Assembly (NCBI GenBank): GCA_016931085.1
Contig: JAFGFO010000025.1
Coordinates: forward strand, 1 to 12,018
DNA from: Thermoflexales bacterium
GTDB lineage: Bacteria > Chloroflexota > Anaerolineae > Fen-1058
Length of the DNA: 12,018 nucleotides
Direction: 5' to 3'
Part shown: piece by piece, positions 1 to 6,741 of the stretch
Layout: each line of letters begins with the position of its first letter
How positions within the stretch are numbered: the first letter of the stretch is position 1
Program-made: the position numbers and the translations under genes
Notes under the pieces: generated by a model
What the model saw: only the letters and a program-made list of their open reading frames with translations
What the model was told of the DNA's origin: nothing
The model's database searches: none

Positions 1-75
1 CGCCGCAATCACGCGGCCTATGTTTCCCATCGCAAGCGTCGACTCGCTGAACTCGACAATGAAGTCTCGTTGTAG
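1..75 (+). CDS. C-terminal end of an unidentified gene (partial)
   Basis: Frame 1 is open from the window edge to a TAG at 73-75 and encodes 24 residues, beginning [14 protein letters not shown] and ending in LDNEVSL. The composition is basic and hydrophilic and looks like a real protein tail, but it is too short to assign to a family. It does not resemble the C-terminus of glyceraldehyde-3-phosphate dehydrogenase, the usual upstream neighbour of pgk. The heptamer array begins two bases after the stop, which fits a true gene end. It could still be a chance frame. Confidence 0.45.
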   Translation, partial: RRNHAAYVSHRKRRLAELDNEVSL

Positions 76-77
76 TA

Positions 78-112
78 CTAGCACCTACTCCCTAGCACTT
101 GGCACCCAGTCA
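78..112 (+). repeat. Degenerate heptamer tandem array (5 units)
   Basis: Five consecutive 7-base units read CTAGCAC, CTACTCC, CTAGCAC, TTGGCAC and CCAGTCA. Units 1 and 3 are identical and the others keep part of the pattern. The array fills the gap between the stop at 73-75 and the pgk Shine-Dalgarno at 115-120. It resembles the heptanucleotide short tandem repeats described in cyanobacteria, but I do not recognise this exact unit. Confidence 0.6.
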
Positions 113-127
113 CCAGAGGGATATTCT

Positions 128-1303
128 ATGAACAAAAAGACCGTCAAAGACATCGATCTAAAAGGCAAGCGCGTGCTGATGCGGGTGGACTTTAACGTGC
201 CGATGAAAGACGGCGCGGTGAGCGACGACAAGCGCATCCGGGCGGCGCTGCCGACGATCCAGTACGTGCTCGAACAAGGCGCGTCACTCGTTCTGATGAG
301 CCACCTGGGCCGCCCGGCGGGCACTGGCTTCGAAGCCGAGTTCAGCCTCAAGCCGGCCGCCGAGGCGTTGGGCAAGCTCTTGGGCAAGCCGGTCAGGACG
401 GCGCCGGACTGCGTAGGCGAGACCGTCGAGGCGATGGCCAAAGCTCTAGAGCCGGGCGAGGTGCTGATGCTGGAAAACGTCCGCTTTTACAAGGCCGAGA
501 CCAAGAACGATCCGCAGTTCGCCGGCCAGTTGGCCGCCCTGGGCGAGGTGTACGTCAACGACGCTTTTGGATCGGCGCACCGGGCGCACGCCAGCACCGA
601 GGGTGTGGCCAGGCACCTGCCGGCCGTGTCTGGCTTTTTGATGGAAAAAGAGCTGGATTACCTGGGCCGGGCGACCGGGACCCCCCAGCGGCCTTACGTC
701 GCCATCCTGGGCGGCGCCAAGATCAGTGACAAGATCGCCGTGATCGAGAACTTGCTGGGCCAATGCGACAAGCTCATCATTGGCGGCGGCATGGCCAACA
801 CCTTCCTGGCCGCCAAAGGCTACGACATGGCCGACAGCCTGGTCGAGGCCGACGCGATCGAGACGGCCAAGGGCCTGCTGGCCAAAGCCGGCGACAAGTT
901 GGTGCTGCCGGTGGACGCGGTGGTGGCCGACAAGTTCGACGCCGAAGCGGCCAGCCAGGTGGTGGACGTCCAAGCTGTGCCGGCCGGTTGGCGGATGCTG
1001 GACATCGGCCCCAAGAGCATCGAGGCCTTTAGCACGGCGCTCAAGGGCGCCCGGTTGGTCGTCTGGAACGGCCCAATGGGCGTGTTCGAGTTCCCGCGCT
1101 TTGCCGAAGGCACCTTTGCGATTGCGCGGCTGCTGGCTGACAGCGGGGCGACAACCATCATCGGTGGCGGCGACAGCGCCAGCGCGGTCAAGAAAGCCGG
1201 CGTGGCAGCCAAGATGTCGCACGTCTCCACAGGCGGAGGCGCTTCGCTCGAGTTCCTGGAGGGCAAAGTCCTGCCGGGCGTGGCAGCCCTCAACGACAAG
1301 TAG
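128..1303 (+). CDS. pgk: Phosphoglycerate kinase
   Basis: Cytosolic glycolytic enzyme that moves the acyl phosphate of 1,3-bisphosphoglycerate to ADP, giving 3-phosphoglycerate and ATP. The 391-aa length is normal for the family. The N-terminal domain carries the signature RVDFNVP (residues 19-25, with D21 and N23 contacting substrate), SHLGRP (58-63) and the [14 protein letters not shown] segment. The C-terminal nucleotide domain has LGGAKISDK (about 194-202), [10 protein letters not shown] and the GGGDS loop (about 346-350), and it ends with the [13 protein letters not shown] motif. ATG 128 is chosen over the in-frame ATG at 20 because AGAGGG at 115-120 lies 7 bases upstream, [17 protein letters not shown] is a typical family start, and the extension crosses the preceding gene tail and the repeat array. 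No clear promoter is visible, so it may be co-transcribed with the upstream gene. No key residue is missing. Confidence 0.97.
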   Translation: MNKKTVKDIDLKGKRVLMRVDFNVPMKDGAVSDDKRIRAALPTIQYVLEQGASLVLMSHLGRPAGTGFEAEFSLKPAAEALGKLLGKPVRTAPDCVGETVEAMAKALEPGEVLMLENVRFYKAETKNDPQFAGQLAALGEVYVNDAFGSAHRAHASTEGVARHLPAVSGFLMEKELDYLGRATGTPQRPYVAILGGAKISDKIAVIENLLGQCDKLIIGGGMANTFLAAKGYDMADSLVEADAIETAKGLLAKAGDKLVLPVDAVVADKFDAEAASQVVDVQAVPAGWRMLDIGPKSIEAFSTALKGARLVVWNGPMGVFEFPRFAEGTFAIARLLADSGATTIIGGGDSASAVKKAGVAAKMSHVSTGGGASLEFLEGKVLPGVAALNDK

Positions 1304-1313
1304 ATTTCGAATA

Positions 1314-1343
1314 AGTAGGGGCGAGGCATGCCTCGCCCCTACT
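1314..1343. repeat. 30-bp perfect palindrome between convergent genes
   Basis: The sequence is its own reverse complement over 30 bases, centred on GCATGC (1326-1331) with arms of the form AGTAGGGGCGAGG. It lies 10 bases after the pgk stop, and its right end contains the TAG stop of the minus-strand gene (1341-1339). A GC-rich perfect dyad between convergent genes could end transcription in both directions, though there is no T-tract on either side. The GTAGGGGCGAGGC type of palindrome looks like a dispersed repetitive element rather than a dedicated terminator. Confidence 0.75.
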
Positions 1344-2130
1344 CGAGCTGCTCGCGCACCTGGCGCATGTGCTCGTCGAAACTGCGGCCAGAGACGCCAA
1401 TTTCTCTGGGCAAGCGCCAGTAATTCAAGCGCACCTGGCGGCCGCCGGGGCCTGAGACTAGCAATTCGTGCTCGACGAGCTCCACCTGGCAATCTGGCAG
1501 AGCCTCCAGCACCGCTTTGTGAAAGGTCTCAAAACGCGGAAAGCGCGCCAGCAAGGCCTCGATCTTGTCGCGCACGGCCAGCCGGAACGGCGTCCCCCGC
1601 CCCACCGCCTCGTACACCACATCGCCGGTGGGGAACAGGGCTTGGTAGGGCTGTTTGAGCAGGTGAACGTCCCAAGCCGGGCGCTTCTCACACATCACCC
1701 CAACGCGTTGACATTCTTCCTCGACGATGGGGAAAAACTCTTGGGCGCGAATCATAAAATACAACCCGACTTCTTGTTCGGCGATCAAGCGGGCATATTC
1801 GCCGGCCCAGGCCGTATAGTCCAGCGAATACGGCTCGTTGCCGTCGCGGATTTCCTGGAATTGTATCAAGGTGTGCAGGCCGGGGCCAGGCGGGCCAAAA
1901 AACTGCCCGGCCGCCTGGCGCGCTTCCCGGTTGAAGCGCTCGCGATCCCGGCCAAAGTCATAGACGGTGGGAAAGGCATACACGTACAGCCCCTCACCCA
2001 AGGGTTCGAAGACTACTTGGCCCGCCTCCAAGGCGTGATCGATGGCGATGGGCAGCCTTTCGGCCCACGTGCTAGGTTCGGATTTGCGCTGGCGCGGCCG
2101 GCGCCAGGGAAGTACAAAGTTGAATTTCAT
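1339..2130 (-). CDS. Unrecognised 263-aa soluble protein
   Basis: I do not recognise the family. The protein is hydrophilic with no signal peptide or membrane segment. It has a basic N-terminus (PWRRPRQRKSE), a central part rich in aromatic and acidic residues (YSLDYTAWAGEYARLIAEQEVGLYFMI) and a charged C-terminus. No cysteine pairs, P-loop or other catalytic signature is evident. The start ATG at 2130-2128 overlaps the glycosyltransferase TGA by four bases (ATGA). This implies co-transcription and translational coupling, and only a weak purine stretch precedes the ATG. The stop TAG lies inside the 1314-1343 palindrome, so the last codons may have been set by insertion of that element. A role linked to the glycosyltransferase is inferred only from the overlap. 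Confidence 0.8.
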   Translation of the reverse strand: MKFNFVLPWRRPRQRKSEPSTWAERLPIAIDHALEAGQVVFEPLGEGLYVYAFPTVYDFGRDRERFNREARQAAGQFFGPPGPGLHTLIQFQEIRDGNEPYSLDYTAWAGEYARLIAEQEVGLYFMIRAQEFFPIVEEECQRVGVMCEKRPAWDVHLLKQPYQALFPTGDVVYEAVGRGTPFRLAVRDKIEALLARFPRFETFHKAVLEALPDCQVELVEHELLVSGPGGRQVRLNYWRLPREIGVSGRSFDEHMRQVREQLE

Positions 2131-3281
2131 TCCGTCGTTCGCTCCAAAAGATCAAGCACGGTCCGCGCGCAGGCTTGCCACGAAAAGCGAGCAGCCTGCT
2201 CATAACCGCGCCTGGTCAAGTCTTGGCGCAGGTCCTCATCGGCGACGATGCGCACCAACGCCTGCGCGATACTGTCCACGTCCAGCGGGTCGACCAACAG
2301 CGCCGCCTGGCCGGCCACTTCGGGCAGCGACGAGCTGTTACTGCACACCAGCGGCACTCCGCACTGCAAGGCCTCCAACGCCGGGAAGCCGAAACCCTCG
2401 TACAACGAGGGGAACGCGACCGCGGCCGCGCCAGACAGCAGGGCCGCCTTGTCTTCCTCGGCCACGAAGCCTGGAAAAATCACCTGGCCATCCAGCCCCA
2501 GCCGCCTGACCTGCTCAAACAAGTCATCATACAGCCAACCTTTTTTCCCGGCCAGCACCAAGCTGAAAGCTGACACTTGCGCCTGCGCGCAGTGCAGGTG
2601 AAGCTGAAAGCTGACACTTGCGCCTGCGTGCAGTGCAGGTGAAGCTGAAAATGCTTCGATGAGCCGGCCCAGGTTCTTGCGCGGCTGAAGCGTGCCAATA
2701 TACAAGATATACTGTCCCTCAATGCCATAACGCCGCTTGGCCTTTTCAACGACAGCCGGGTCGTCCACGCGGCCCAGGCTCTCGTCCCGGCCGGGATAGG
2801 CCACCACGATCTTGGCCGGATCGGTGCCGTAAAAGCGGACCGCGTCGTCTTTGGTCGCCTGCGAGTCGGCCAGGACCCAAGACGCTGCGCGCACGTTCCA
2901 GCGCGTCGACCCATCCAGGTACAGGCGAGCAAGCCAGGGATGGGCCTGCGGGAAATGGCGATAGCCCAGGTCGTGCACGGTGACCAGGCTGCAGCGCGGG
3001 CGAAGCGGCGGCAGCACGTGGGCCGGCACGAATAAGGCGTCAGGCGGGCGCCTTCCCAACTCGGCCGACAGGCGCAGGTGCGTCCATAGGCGTGGGAAGG
3101 GGATGACGCACGGCTCGACGTTGTGCGCATCGAAAAGCCCTTCTTCCGGCGCACGGTTGAAATACAACCTGAAACGGCACGCTGGCGCCGCCTCGGCCAG
3201 CGCCCGGATCAGGTGCAGCGAATAGGCTTCAGTGCCGGTGCGCTGCTGGCTTGCGGCGCGGCTGGCGTCTATGCCTATCAA
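2127..3281 (-). CDS. GT4-family glycosyltransferase
   Basis: Retaining GT-B glycosyltransferase of the GT4 group (glycogen synthase/mannosyltransferase-like), 384 aa, probably transferring a sugar from a nucleotide-sugar donor in cell-surface glycan synthesis. The acceptor and sugar cannot be told. The N-terminal fold starts IGIDASRA with TGTEAY (15-20), and HDLGYRHFP lies at 103-111. The donor-binding domain has YIGTLQPRKNLGRLIEAF (194-211), LAGKKGW (243-249) and the E-x7-E motif in YEGFGFPALEAL (E295, E303). Residues 212-240, between IEAF and LVLAG, are a low-complexity insertion encoded by a 41-bp tandem repeat. The family normally has a short loop there. Translation appears to start at a TTG (3281-3279) with no Shine-Dalgarno, directly beside a heptamer array and 42 bases after the LiaF-like stop. 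The native start may have been lost, or translation may be coupled. It overlaps the next gene by four bases. Confidence 0.92.
   Translation of the reverse strand: MIGIDASRAASQQRTGTEAYSLHLIRALAEAAPACRFRLYFNRAPEEGLFDAHNVEPCVIPFPRLWTHLRLSAELGRRPPDALFVPAHVLPPLRPRCSLVTVHDLGYRHFPQAHPWLARLYLDGSTRWNVRAASWVLADSQATKDDAVRFYGTDPAKIVVAYPGRDESLGRVDDPAVVEKAKRRYGIEGQYILYIGTLQPRKNLGRLIEAFSASPALHAGASVSFQLHLHCAQAQVSAFSLVLAGKKGWLYDDLFEQVRRLGLDGQVIFPGFVAEEDKAALLSGAAAVAFPSLYEGFGFPALEALQCGVPLVCSNSSSLPEVAGQAALLVDPLDVDSIAQALVRIVADEDLRQDLTRRGYEQAARFSWQACARTVLDLLERTTE
2561..2650. repeat. 41-bp tandem repeat inside the glycosyltransferase gene
   Basis: Two full units start at 2561 and 2602, and a partial third (AGCTGAAA) starts at 2643, giving a period of exactly 41 bases. 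The units differ at one base (GCGCGCAG against GCGTGCAG). Each contains an imperfect hairpin from CACTTGCGC to GTGCAGGTG (about 9 pairs with two G-T wobbles). Because 41 is not a multiple of 3, the two copies are translated in different frames: one gives ASPALHAGASVS and the other LHLHCAQAQVSAFS. Confidence 0.9.
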
Positions 3282-3285
3282 GCGA

Positions 3286-3320
3286 GATTTTGGATTTTGG
3301 ATTTCGGACTTGGGATTTAC
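3286..3320. repeat. Degenerate heptamer tandem array (5 units)
   Basis: Five 7-base units on the plus strand read GATTTTG, GATTTTG, GATTTCG, GACTTGG and GATTTAC. The array fills the gap between the LiaF-like stop (3326-3324) and the glycosyltransferase TTG start (3281). On the minus strand it reads as the familiar run of CAAAATC-type units. It leaves no room for a Shine-Dalgarno before the glycosyltransferase. Confidence 0.75.
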
Positions 3321-3323
3321 AGA

Positions 3324-3872
3324 TCACCGCCGTCGAAAGATGGCCTGCAGCAGCGCCGCCAGGCCCACCACGATCAGCGCGAGCGGCCAGAATTTGAACA
3401 GGGCCAGCCCCAAGTCGGCCGGCCACATCCCCAGGGTGAAGGGCAAGGCCACCACGCCGACGACGAGCGCCAGCAGGCCAAAGGTCAGCCCACCCCAATC
3501 GCGCTTGGGGCCGACCACGAACTGGGCCAGGATGGCCAAACCGACGATCAGGGGAAAGACCGGCCACAAGCGCGCCATGTCTTCCCAGCCAACGCCCTCT
3601 TCCAAACCGGGCAAGGGCAAGCTCAAGCCCAGGGTGAACACGAAGAAAAACGCGCCCAACAGCAAACCGAGCACAGCAGAAAAGATCTGGTCCGAGTCGC
3701 GATTATGCCCACTGACATAATTGCCCAGCGCCACCAAACCGCCCAGCACCAGCAAAGCCGGCCATATCTCCCCCAGGCTGGGCAGCTCGATACCGACGTT
3801 TTGGGCCAGGAACCATACACCCACGGCGATCAAGATGAAAGCACCCAAGACGTTTCCACGACGATTTTGCAT
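3324..3872 (-). CDS. LiaF/LiaI-like multi-pass membrane protein
   Basis: A 182-aa, very hydrophobic protein with about six predicted membrane segments (roughly residues 8-25, 36-52, 65-85, 105-122, 128-146 and 158-176). The opening (GNVLGAFILIAVGVWFLAQN, then IWPALLVLGGLVAL) matches the transmembrane domain shared by LiaI and LiaF (DUF5668 type). Some relatives of LiaF take part in cell-envelope stress sensing, but the soluble C-terminal domain of true LiaF is absent. A Trp-Pro motif occurs three times: IWPALLVLGGL, LWPVFPLIVGL and FWPLALIVVGL (starting near residues 36, 102 and 161), which suggests internal duplication. ATG 3872-3870 is preceded by AAGGAGGT (3884-3877). Longer minus-strand starts would run back through the divergent gene and are rejected. 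It is the first gene of the minus-strand group; whether it shares a function with the glycosyltransferase is unknown. Confidence 0.85.
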   Translation of the reverse strand: MQNRRGNVLGAFILIAVGVWFLAQNVGIELPSLGEIWPALLVLGGLVALGNYVSGHNRDSDQIFSAVLGLLLGAFFFVFTLGLSLPLPGLEEGVGWEDMARLWPVFPLIVGLAILAQFVVGPKRDWGGLTFGLLALVVGVVALPFTLGMWPADLGLALFKFWPLALIVVGLAALLQAIFRRR

Positions 3873-3962
3873 AGAGACCTCCTTTATTGCGTATCGCATA
3901 TTAACTCCTATTGTAACACATTTTTGCTTTGTGTATTCAATTCTGTGGTATACTAAAGCTCG
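3873..3962. promoter_or_regulatory. Divergent promoter region
   Basis: This 90-base AT-rich gap separates two divergent genes. For the minus strand there is a strong Shine-Dalgarno (complement of 3877-3884, AAGGAGGT) and a candidate -10, TACAAT, just upstream in a TTGAAT-N19-TACAAT arrangement. For the plus strand the extended -10 TGTGGTATACT is at 3944-3954. The -35 of the plus promoter is weak (TTGCTT at 3924-3929, 19-base spacer). Confidence 0.6.
3944..3954 (+). promoter_or_regulatory. Extended -10 promoter of tsaC, leader almost absent
   Basis: TGTGGTATACT ends 8 bases before the ATG at 3963, so transcription would be expected to start about two bases upstream of the start codon. No Shine-Dalgarno fits in between. 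The same 11-mer occurs upstream of the SpvB-like gene (8316-8326). Confidence 0.6.
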
Positions 3963-5015
3963 ATGAGTCAAGCAGAAATCCTTGTGATCGACCCGGTAAC
4001 CCCAGAGCCGGACAAAATCGCCTACGCGGCGGCCTTGCTGCGCGCGGGCCAGCCGGTGGCCTTTCCGACCGAGACGGTGTACGGGCTGGGCGCCAATGCC
4101 CTCGACCCGGCCGCCGTGGAGCGCGTGTTTGCCGCCAAGAAGCGCCCCGCCCACGATCCCATGATCGTGCACATCGCGGGGTGGGAGCAACTGCTGGAAG
4201 CGGCGGCAGATATCTCGCCCCAGGCCGAGCGCCTGGCGCGCGCCTTTTGGCCTGGTCCACTGACGCTGATCTTGCGCAAGACGGGCGCCATTCCGCCAAA
4301 CGTCACAGCCGGTCTGGACACGGTCGCCGTGCGCATGCCGGCCCACCCGATCGCCCAGGCACTGATCGTGGCGTGCGGCTTTCCCATCGCCGCCCCCAGC
4401 GCCAACTTGTTCGCGCGGCCCAGCCCGACCACCGCCGCGCACGTCTTGGAGGACCTGGGCGAGCGGATCGAGCTGGTGATCGATGGTGGTCCCACCCCAA
4501 TCGGCGTCGAGTCGAGCGTCGTGGATACCACCCGGCAGTCGCTCCAACTGCTGCGGCCCGGCGGGATCAGCCTGGAAGCGCTCAAAGCGATCGTGCCCGG
4601 CCTGGGCACAACGCCCCACCCTGCAGCAACTGATGAGACGCGGGCGCAGCGCTCGCCGGGCCAATTGAGCAAGCATTACGCGCCACGCGCCAGGTTGGTG
4701 CTTTTCAACGGCGCAGAAGCAGCCACGCTGGAGCACATGCGCCAACAGGCGCTCGAATTGTTGGCCGAGGGTCAGCGCGTGGGCGTGTTGATCGCCAACG
4801 AAGACCTGCCGGCTTTTGACCTGCCGGCCGTCCACATCCAAGCGATCGGCTCCAAGCACGACCTGCCCGGCGTCGCCCGAGCCCTGTTCGCGGCCCTGCG
4901 CAAGCTGGACTCGGCGGGCGCGGACGTCATCCTGGCGCGCAATTTTGGGCCGGACGGCCTGGGCCTGGCCATCCAGGACCGCCTGAGACGCGCAGCGGGC
5001 GGGAACATCACGTGA
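3963..5015 (+). CDS. tsaC: Threonylcarbamoyl-AMP synthase, Sua5 type
   Basis: Makes L-threonylcarbamoyl-AMP from threonine, bicarbonate and ATP, the first step of the t6A modification at position 37 of ANN-decoding tRNAs. It acts in the cytosol and hands the product to the TsaD complex. At 350 aa it is the long, two-domain Sua5 form. The YrdC domain contains FPTETVYGLGANA (34-46), the basic KKRPAHDP motif (59-66), FWPGPLTLIL and PSAN near residue 145. The linker RSPGQLSKHYAPRA (about 228-241) matches the conserved SPG-(M/Q)-x-x-HYAP segment. The C-terminal Sua5 domain follows and ends ARNFGPDGLGLAIQDRLRRAA. The start is set by the promoter 8 bases upstream. It is divergent from the LiaF-like gene, and the next gene has its own promoter. 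No oddities are seen in the catalytic motifs. Confidence 0.95.
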   Translation: MSQAEILVIDPVTPEPDKIAYAAALLRAGQPVAFPTETVYGLGANALDPAAVERVFAAKKRPAHDPMIVHIAGWEQLLEAAADISPQAERLARAFWPGPLTLILRKTGAIPPNVTAGLDTVAVRMPAHPIAQALIVACGFPIAAPSANLFARPSPTTAAHVLEDLGERIELVIDGGPTPIGVESSVVDTTRQSLQLLRPGGISLEALKAIVPGLGTTPHPAATDETRAQRSPGQLSKHYAPRARLVLFNGAEAATLEHMRQQALELLAEGQRVGVLIANEDLPAFDLPAVHIQAIGSKHDLPGVARALFAALRKLDSAGADVILARNFGPDGLGLAIQDRLRRAAGGNIT

Positions 5016-5046
5016 GTCTCACCACTCACGTTTCGCGTTTCATATC
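5010..5046. repeat. Inverted repeat and heptamer-like units after tsaC
   Basis: ACGTGAGT (5010-5017) and ACTCACGT (5024-5031) form an 8-bp stem with a 6-base loop that overlaps the tsaC stop and is followed by a T-containing stretch. This is a possible weak terminator. The same DNA also reads as 7-base units TCACCAC, TCACGTT, TCGCGTT, TCATATC (5019-5046), like the other heptamer arrays in the window. Nothing else is visible up to the promoter at 5074. Confidence 0.45.
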
Positions 5047-5073
5047 ATCCCGAGCTGGCCGAGGGACGCTTTA

Positions 5074-5084
5074 CGTGTTATACT
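5074..5084 (+). promoter_or_regulatory. -10 promoter set for a leaderless lgt-like mRNA
   Basis: CGTGTTATACT has TATACT at 5079-5084, and the ATG follows after six bases at 5091. The expected transcription start therefore falls on the start codon itself. There is no Shine-Dalgarno and the -35 is not recognisable. ACGTG and CACGT flank the -10 as a small dyad. Confidence 0.55.
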
Positions 5085-5090
5085 CACGTC

Positions 5091-5840
5091 ATGGGTTATC
5101 GCGAGTGGATGAGCGCCGCGCTGGCTGGCGGGCTAGGGCTGGCGGCGTGGATCGCGCGCCGGCGCCGCCTGCCGGTCTGGCCGGTCCTGGACACACTTCT
5201 CGCCGCGTTGGCAGTTGGCGTTGTGGGAGGACGCGCCGCCTACGTGGGCCTGAATTGGGCCTACTTTGGCGAGCACCTGTGCGAAGCGCTCCAATGGTGG
5301 CGCGGCGGATTGATGTGGCAGGCTGGGCTTGCCTGCGGCTTGGCCGGTGCAGTGGCGTATGCCCGTGTCAAGCGCCTGCCCGTGCGTGACATACTCGACG
5401 CATGTACGCCAGGCCTGGCATTGGGCTGCGGGCTGGGTTGGTTGGCATGCTACACGGCCAGTTGCGCTTACGGCGCGCCGGTATGGCCGGGCGAGCCGCT
5501 GTGGTTCACGGCCGCCGATCTGCCGGATGTCTATGGCATTCGCGAGCCGCGCGTCGCCGTGCAATGGCTGGGCATGGCCTGGGCAGGGATGAGCTGGCTG
5601 CTGGCCTACGGGACACAGCACGCCGCCAGCCTGCGAAGCAAAGATGGCAAGCAACTGCTTCAGCCCGGCGCATATTTTGCACTGTTTATGGGCCTGTACA
5701 GCGCAGGTGTATTCGCGCTCGGCTTTGTGCGCGGCGACGAGATCGCGACGATCGGCCGCCTGCGCTTTGACCAGGCAGCCGATGCTGTCTTTGCCCTCGT
5801 GGCGCTGGGATATATTGTATATAGAAGAGACGAGCGATGA
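5091..5840 (+). CDS. Divergent Lgt-family (prolipoprotein diacylglyceryl transferase-like) membrane protein
   Basis: A 249-aa multi-pass membrane protein with the layout of Lgt, which attaches diacylglycerol to the lipobox cysteine of prolipoproteins. Family landmarks are GGRAAYVGLNWAYF (46-59), WWRGGLMWQAGLACG (69-83), a Cys/Gly-rich segment GLGWLACYTASCAYG (114-128) and the end FVRGDE...GRLRFDQAADAVFALV (from 212). Against E. coli Lgt from memory, the position of H103 is Q77, of R143 is W117 and of R239 is V207, while R246 is kept as R214. It is therefore probably a non-catalytic or altered-function paralogue. It has its own leaderless-type promoter and overlaps the next gene by four bases (ATGA), so it begins the operon that leads into the NAD+ synthetase pair. 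A functional link to NAD synthesis is not known. Confidence 0.75.
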   Translation: MGYREWMSAALAGGLGLAAWIARRRRLPVWPVLDTLLAALAVGVVGGRAAYVGLNWAYFGEHLCEALQWWRGGLMWQAGLACGLAGAVAYARVKRLPVRDILDACTPGLALGCGLGWLACYTASCAYGAPVWPGEPLWFTAADLPDVYGIREPRVAVQWLGMAWAGMSWLLAYGTQHAASLRSKDGKQLLQPGAYFALFMGLYSAGVFALGFVRGDEIATIGRLRFDQAADAVFALVALGYIVYRRDER

Positions 5841-6730
5841 AGAAAATGAAACTGCACATCGGGCTGGCTCAACTATACCCCAAGCTGGGGGAGGTGGAGA
5901 CGAACCTTCAGAAACACCTGGCGCTGATAGACGAGGCGCTAGCGGGCGGCGTCGAGCTGCTGGTCTTTCCCGAACTGTCATTGACAGGCTACAGCGTGCA
6001 AGACATGGTCAGCGAAGTGGCGTTGGTGCCCTCAGCCGATCATCCCGTATTCGGGCCACTCGTGCAAGCCAGCCACAGGCTCGACCTGGTCGTCGGCTTT
6101 GTCGAGGAAGAGAGCCGCGAGCGCTTTTATATCTCGAGCGCGTATCTCTCGGACGGGCAAATCGTGCACATTCACCGCAAGGTCTATCTGCCGACCTACA
6201 CGCTCTTTGACGAGGGACGCTATTTTGCCTGGGGCGATGGCGTGAGCGCCTTTGACACGAAATTCAGGCGGGCCGGCATCTTGATCTGCGAGGATTTCTG
6301 GCACGTCTCGCCGCCCTATTTGCTGTGGCTGGATGGGGCCGATATCCTGATCCTGACCTCGGCCAGCCCGGGCCGCGGCTTGGGGCCAGGCGACAAGCTG
6401 AACAGCTCACGCTTTGTCGAGCTGGCCAACCAGGCTTACGCCAGCATGTTTGGCAATTTCGTCGTGCACACCAACCGGGTGGGATGGGAAGACGGGATCA
6501 ACTTTTGGGGAGGGTCGAGCGTCTTTGACCCCAACGGCGAGTTGGTGGCGCAAGCGCCGTACTTTGAGGAAGTGCTATTGACTGTCAAAGTCGACCTGGG
6601 GATGCTGCGCCGCACGCGCTCGCGCCTGCCGCTGCTGCGCGACGAGCGCACCGCGCTCACGCTGCGCGAGATGCGCCGTATCCTGGGCGAATACCACGAG
6701 CCAGACATCAAGCCAAGTGGGTGGTCCTAA
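5837..6730 (+). CDS. Nitrilase-superfamily glutamine amidase, partner of NAD+ synthetase
   Basis: A 297-aa carbon-nitrogen hydrolase. The Glu-Lys-Cys triad is complete: E46 in VFPELSLTGYS, K115 in HRKVYLPTYTLFDEGRYF and C151 in ILICEDFWH. These motifs and the FDEGRYF segment match the glutaminase domain that is normally fused to the N-terminus of glutamine-dependent NAD+ synthetase, where it releases ammonia from glutamine and channels it to the synthetase. Here it is a separate gene, translationally coupled to the upstream Lgt-like gene (ATGA) and 11 bases ahead of nadE, which strongly suggests a two-subunit enzyme. The start could also be the in-frame ATG at 5846 (MKLHIGLAQ). A stand-alone nitrilase with another substrate is possible but less likely in this setting. 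Confidence 0.88.
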   Translation: MKKMKLHIGLAQLYPKLGEVETNLQKHLALIDEALAGGVELLVFPELSLTGYSVQDMVSEVALVPSADHPVFGPLVQASHRLDLVVGFVEEESRERFYISSAYLSDGQIVHIHRKVYLPTYTLFDEGRYFAWGDGVSAFDTKFRRAGILICEDFWHVSPPYLLWLDGADILILTSASPGRGLGPGDKLNSSRFVELANQAYASMFGNFVVHTNRVGWEDGINFWGGSSVFDPNGELVAQAPYFEEVLLTVKVDLGMLRRTRSRLPLLRDERTALTLREMRRILGEYHEPDIKPSGWS

Positions 6731-6741
6731 GGGGTGGTAAA

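Noticed and set aside
20..127. N-terminal extension of pgk to the ATG at 20
   Set aside because: It crosses the tail of the preceding frame and the heptamer array, does not match the family, and the SD at 115-120 serves ATG 128.
446..1492. Long minus-strand frame opposite pgk
   Set aside because: A GC-rich shadow of pgk with low-complexity Arg/Gly/His composition and no family motifs.
2561..2650. CRISPR-like array
   Set aside because: The units are directly adjacent with no unique spacers and lie inside a coding gene.
3873..4859. Upstream extension of the LiaF-like frame antisense to tsaC
   Set aside because: It is the reverse of the well-supported tsaC gene; a strong SD and ATG at 3872 define the real start.
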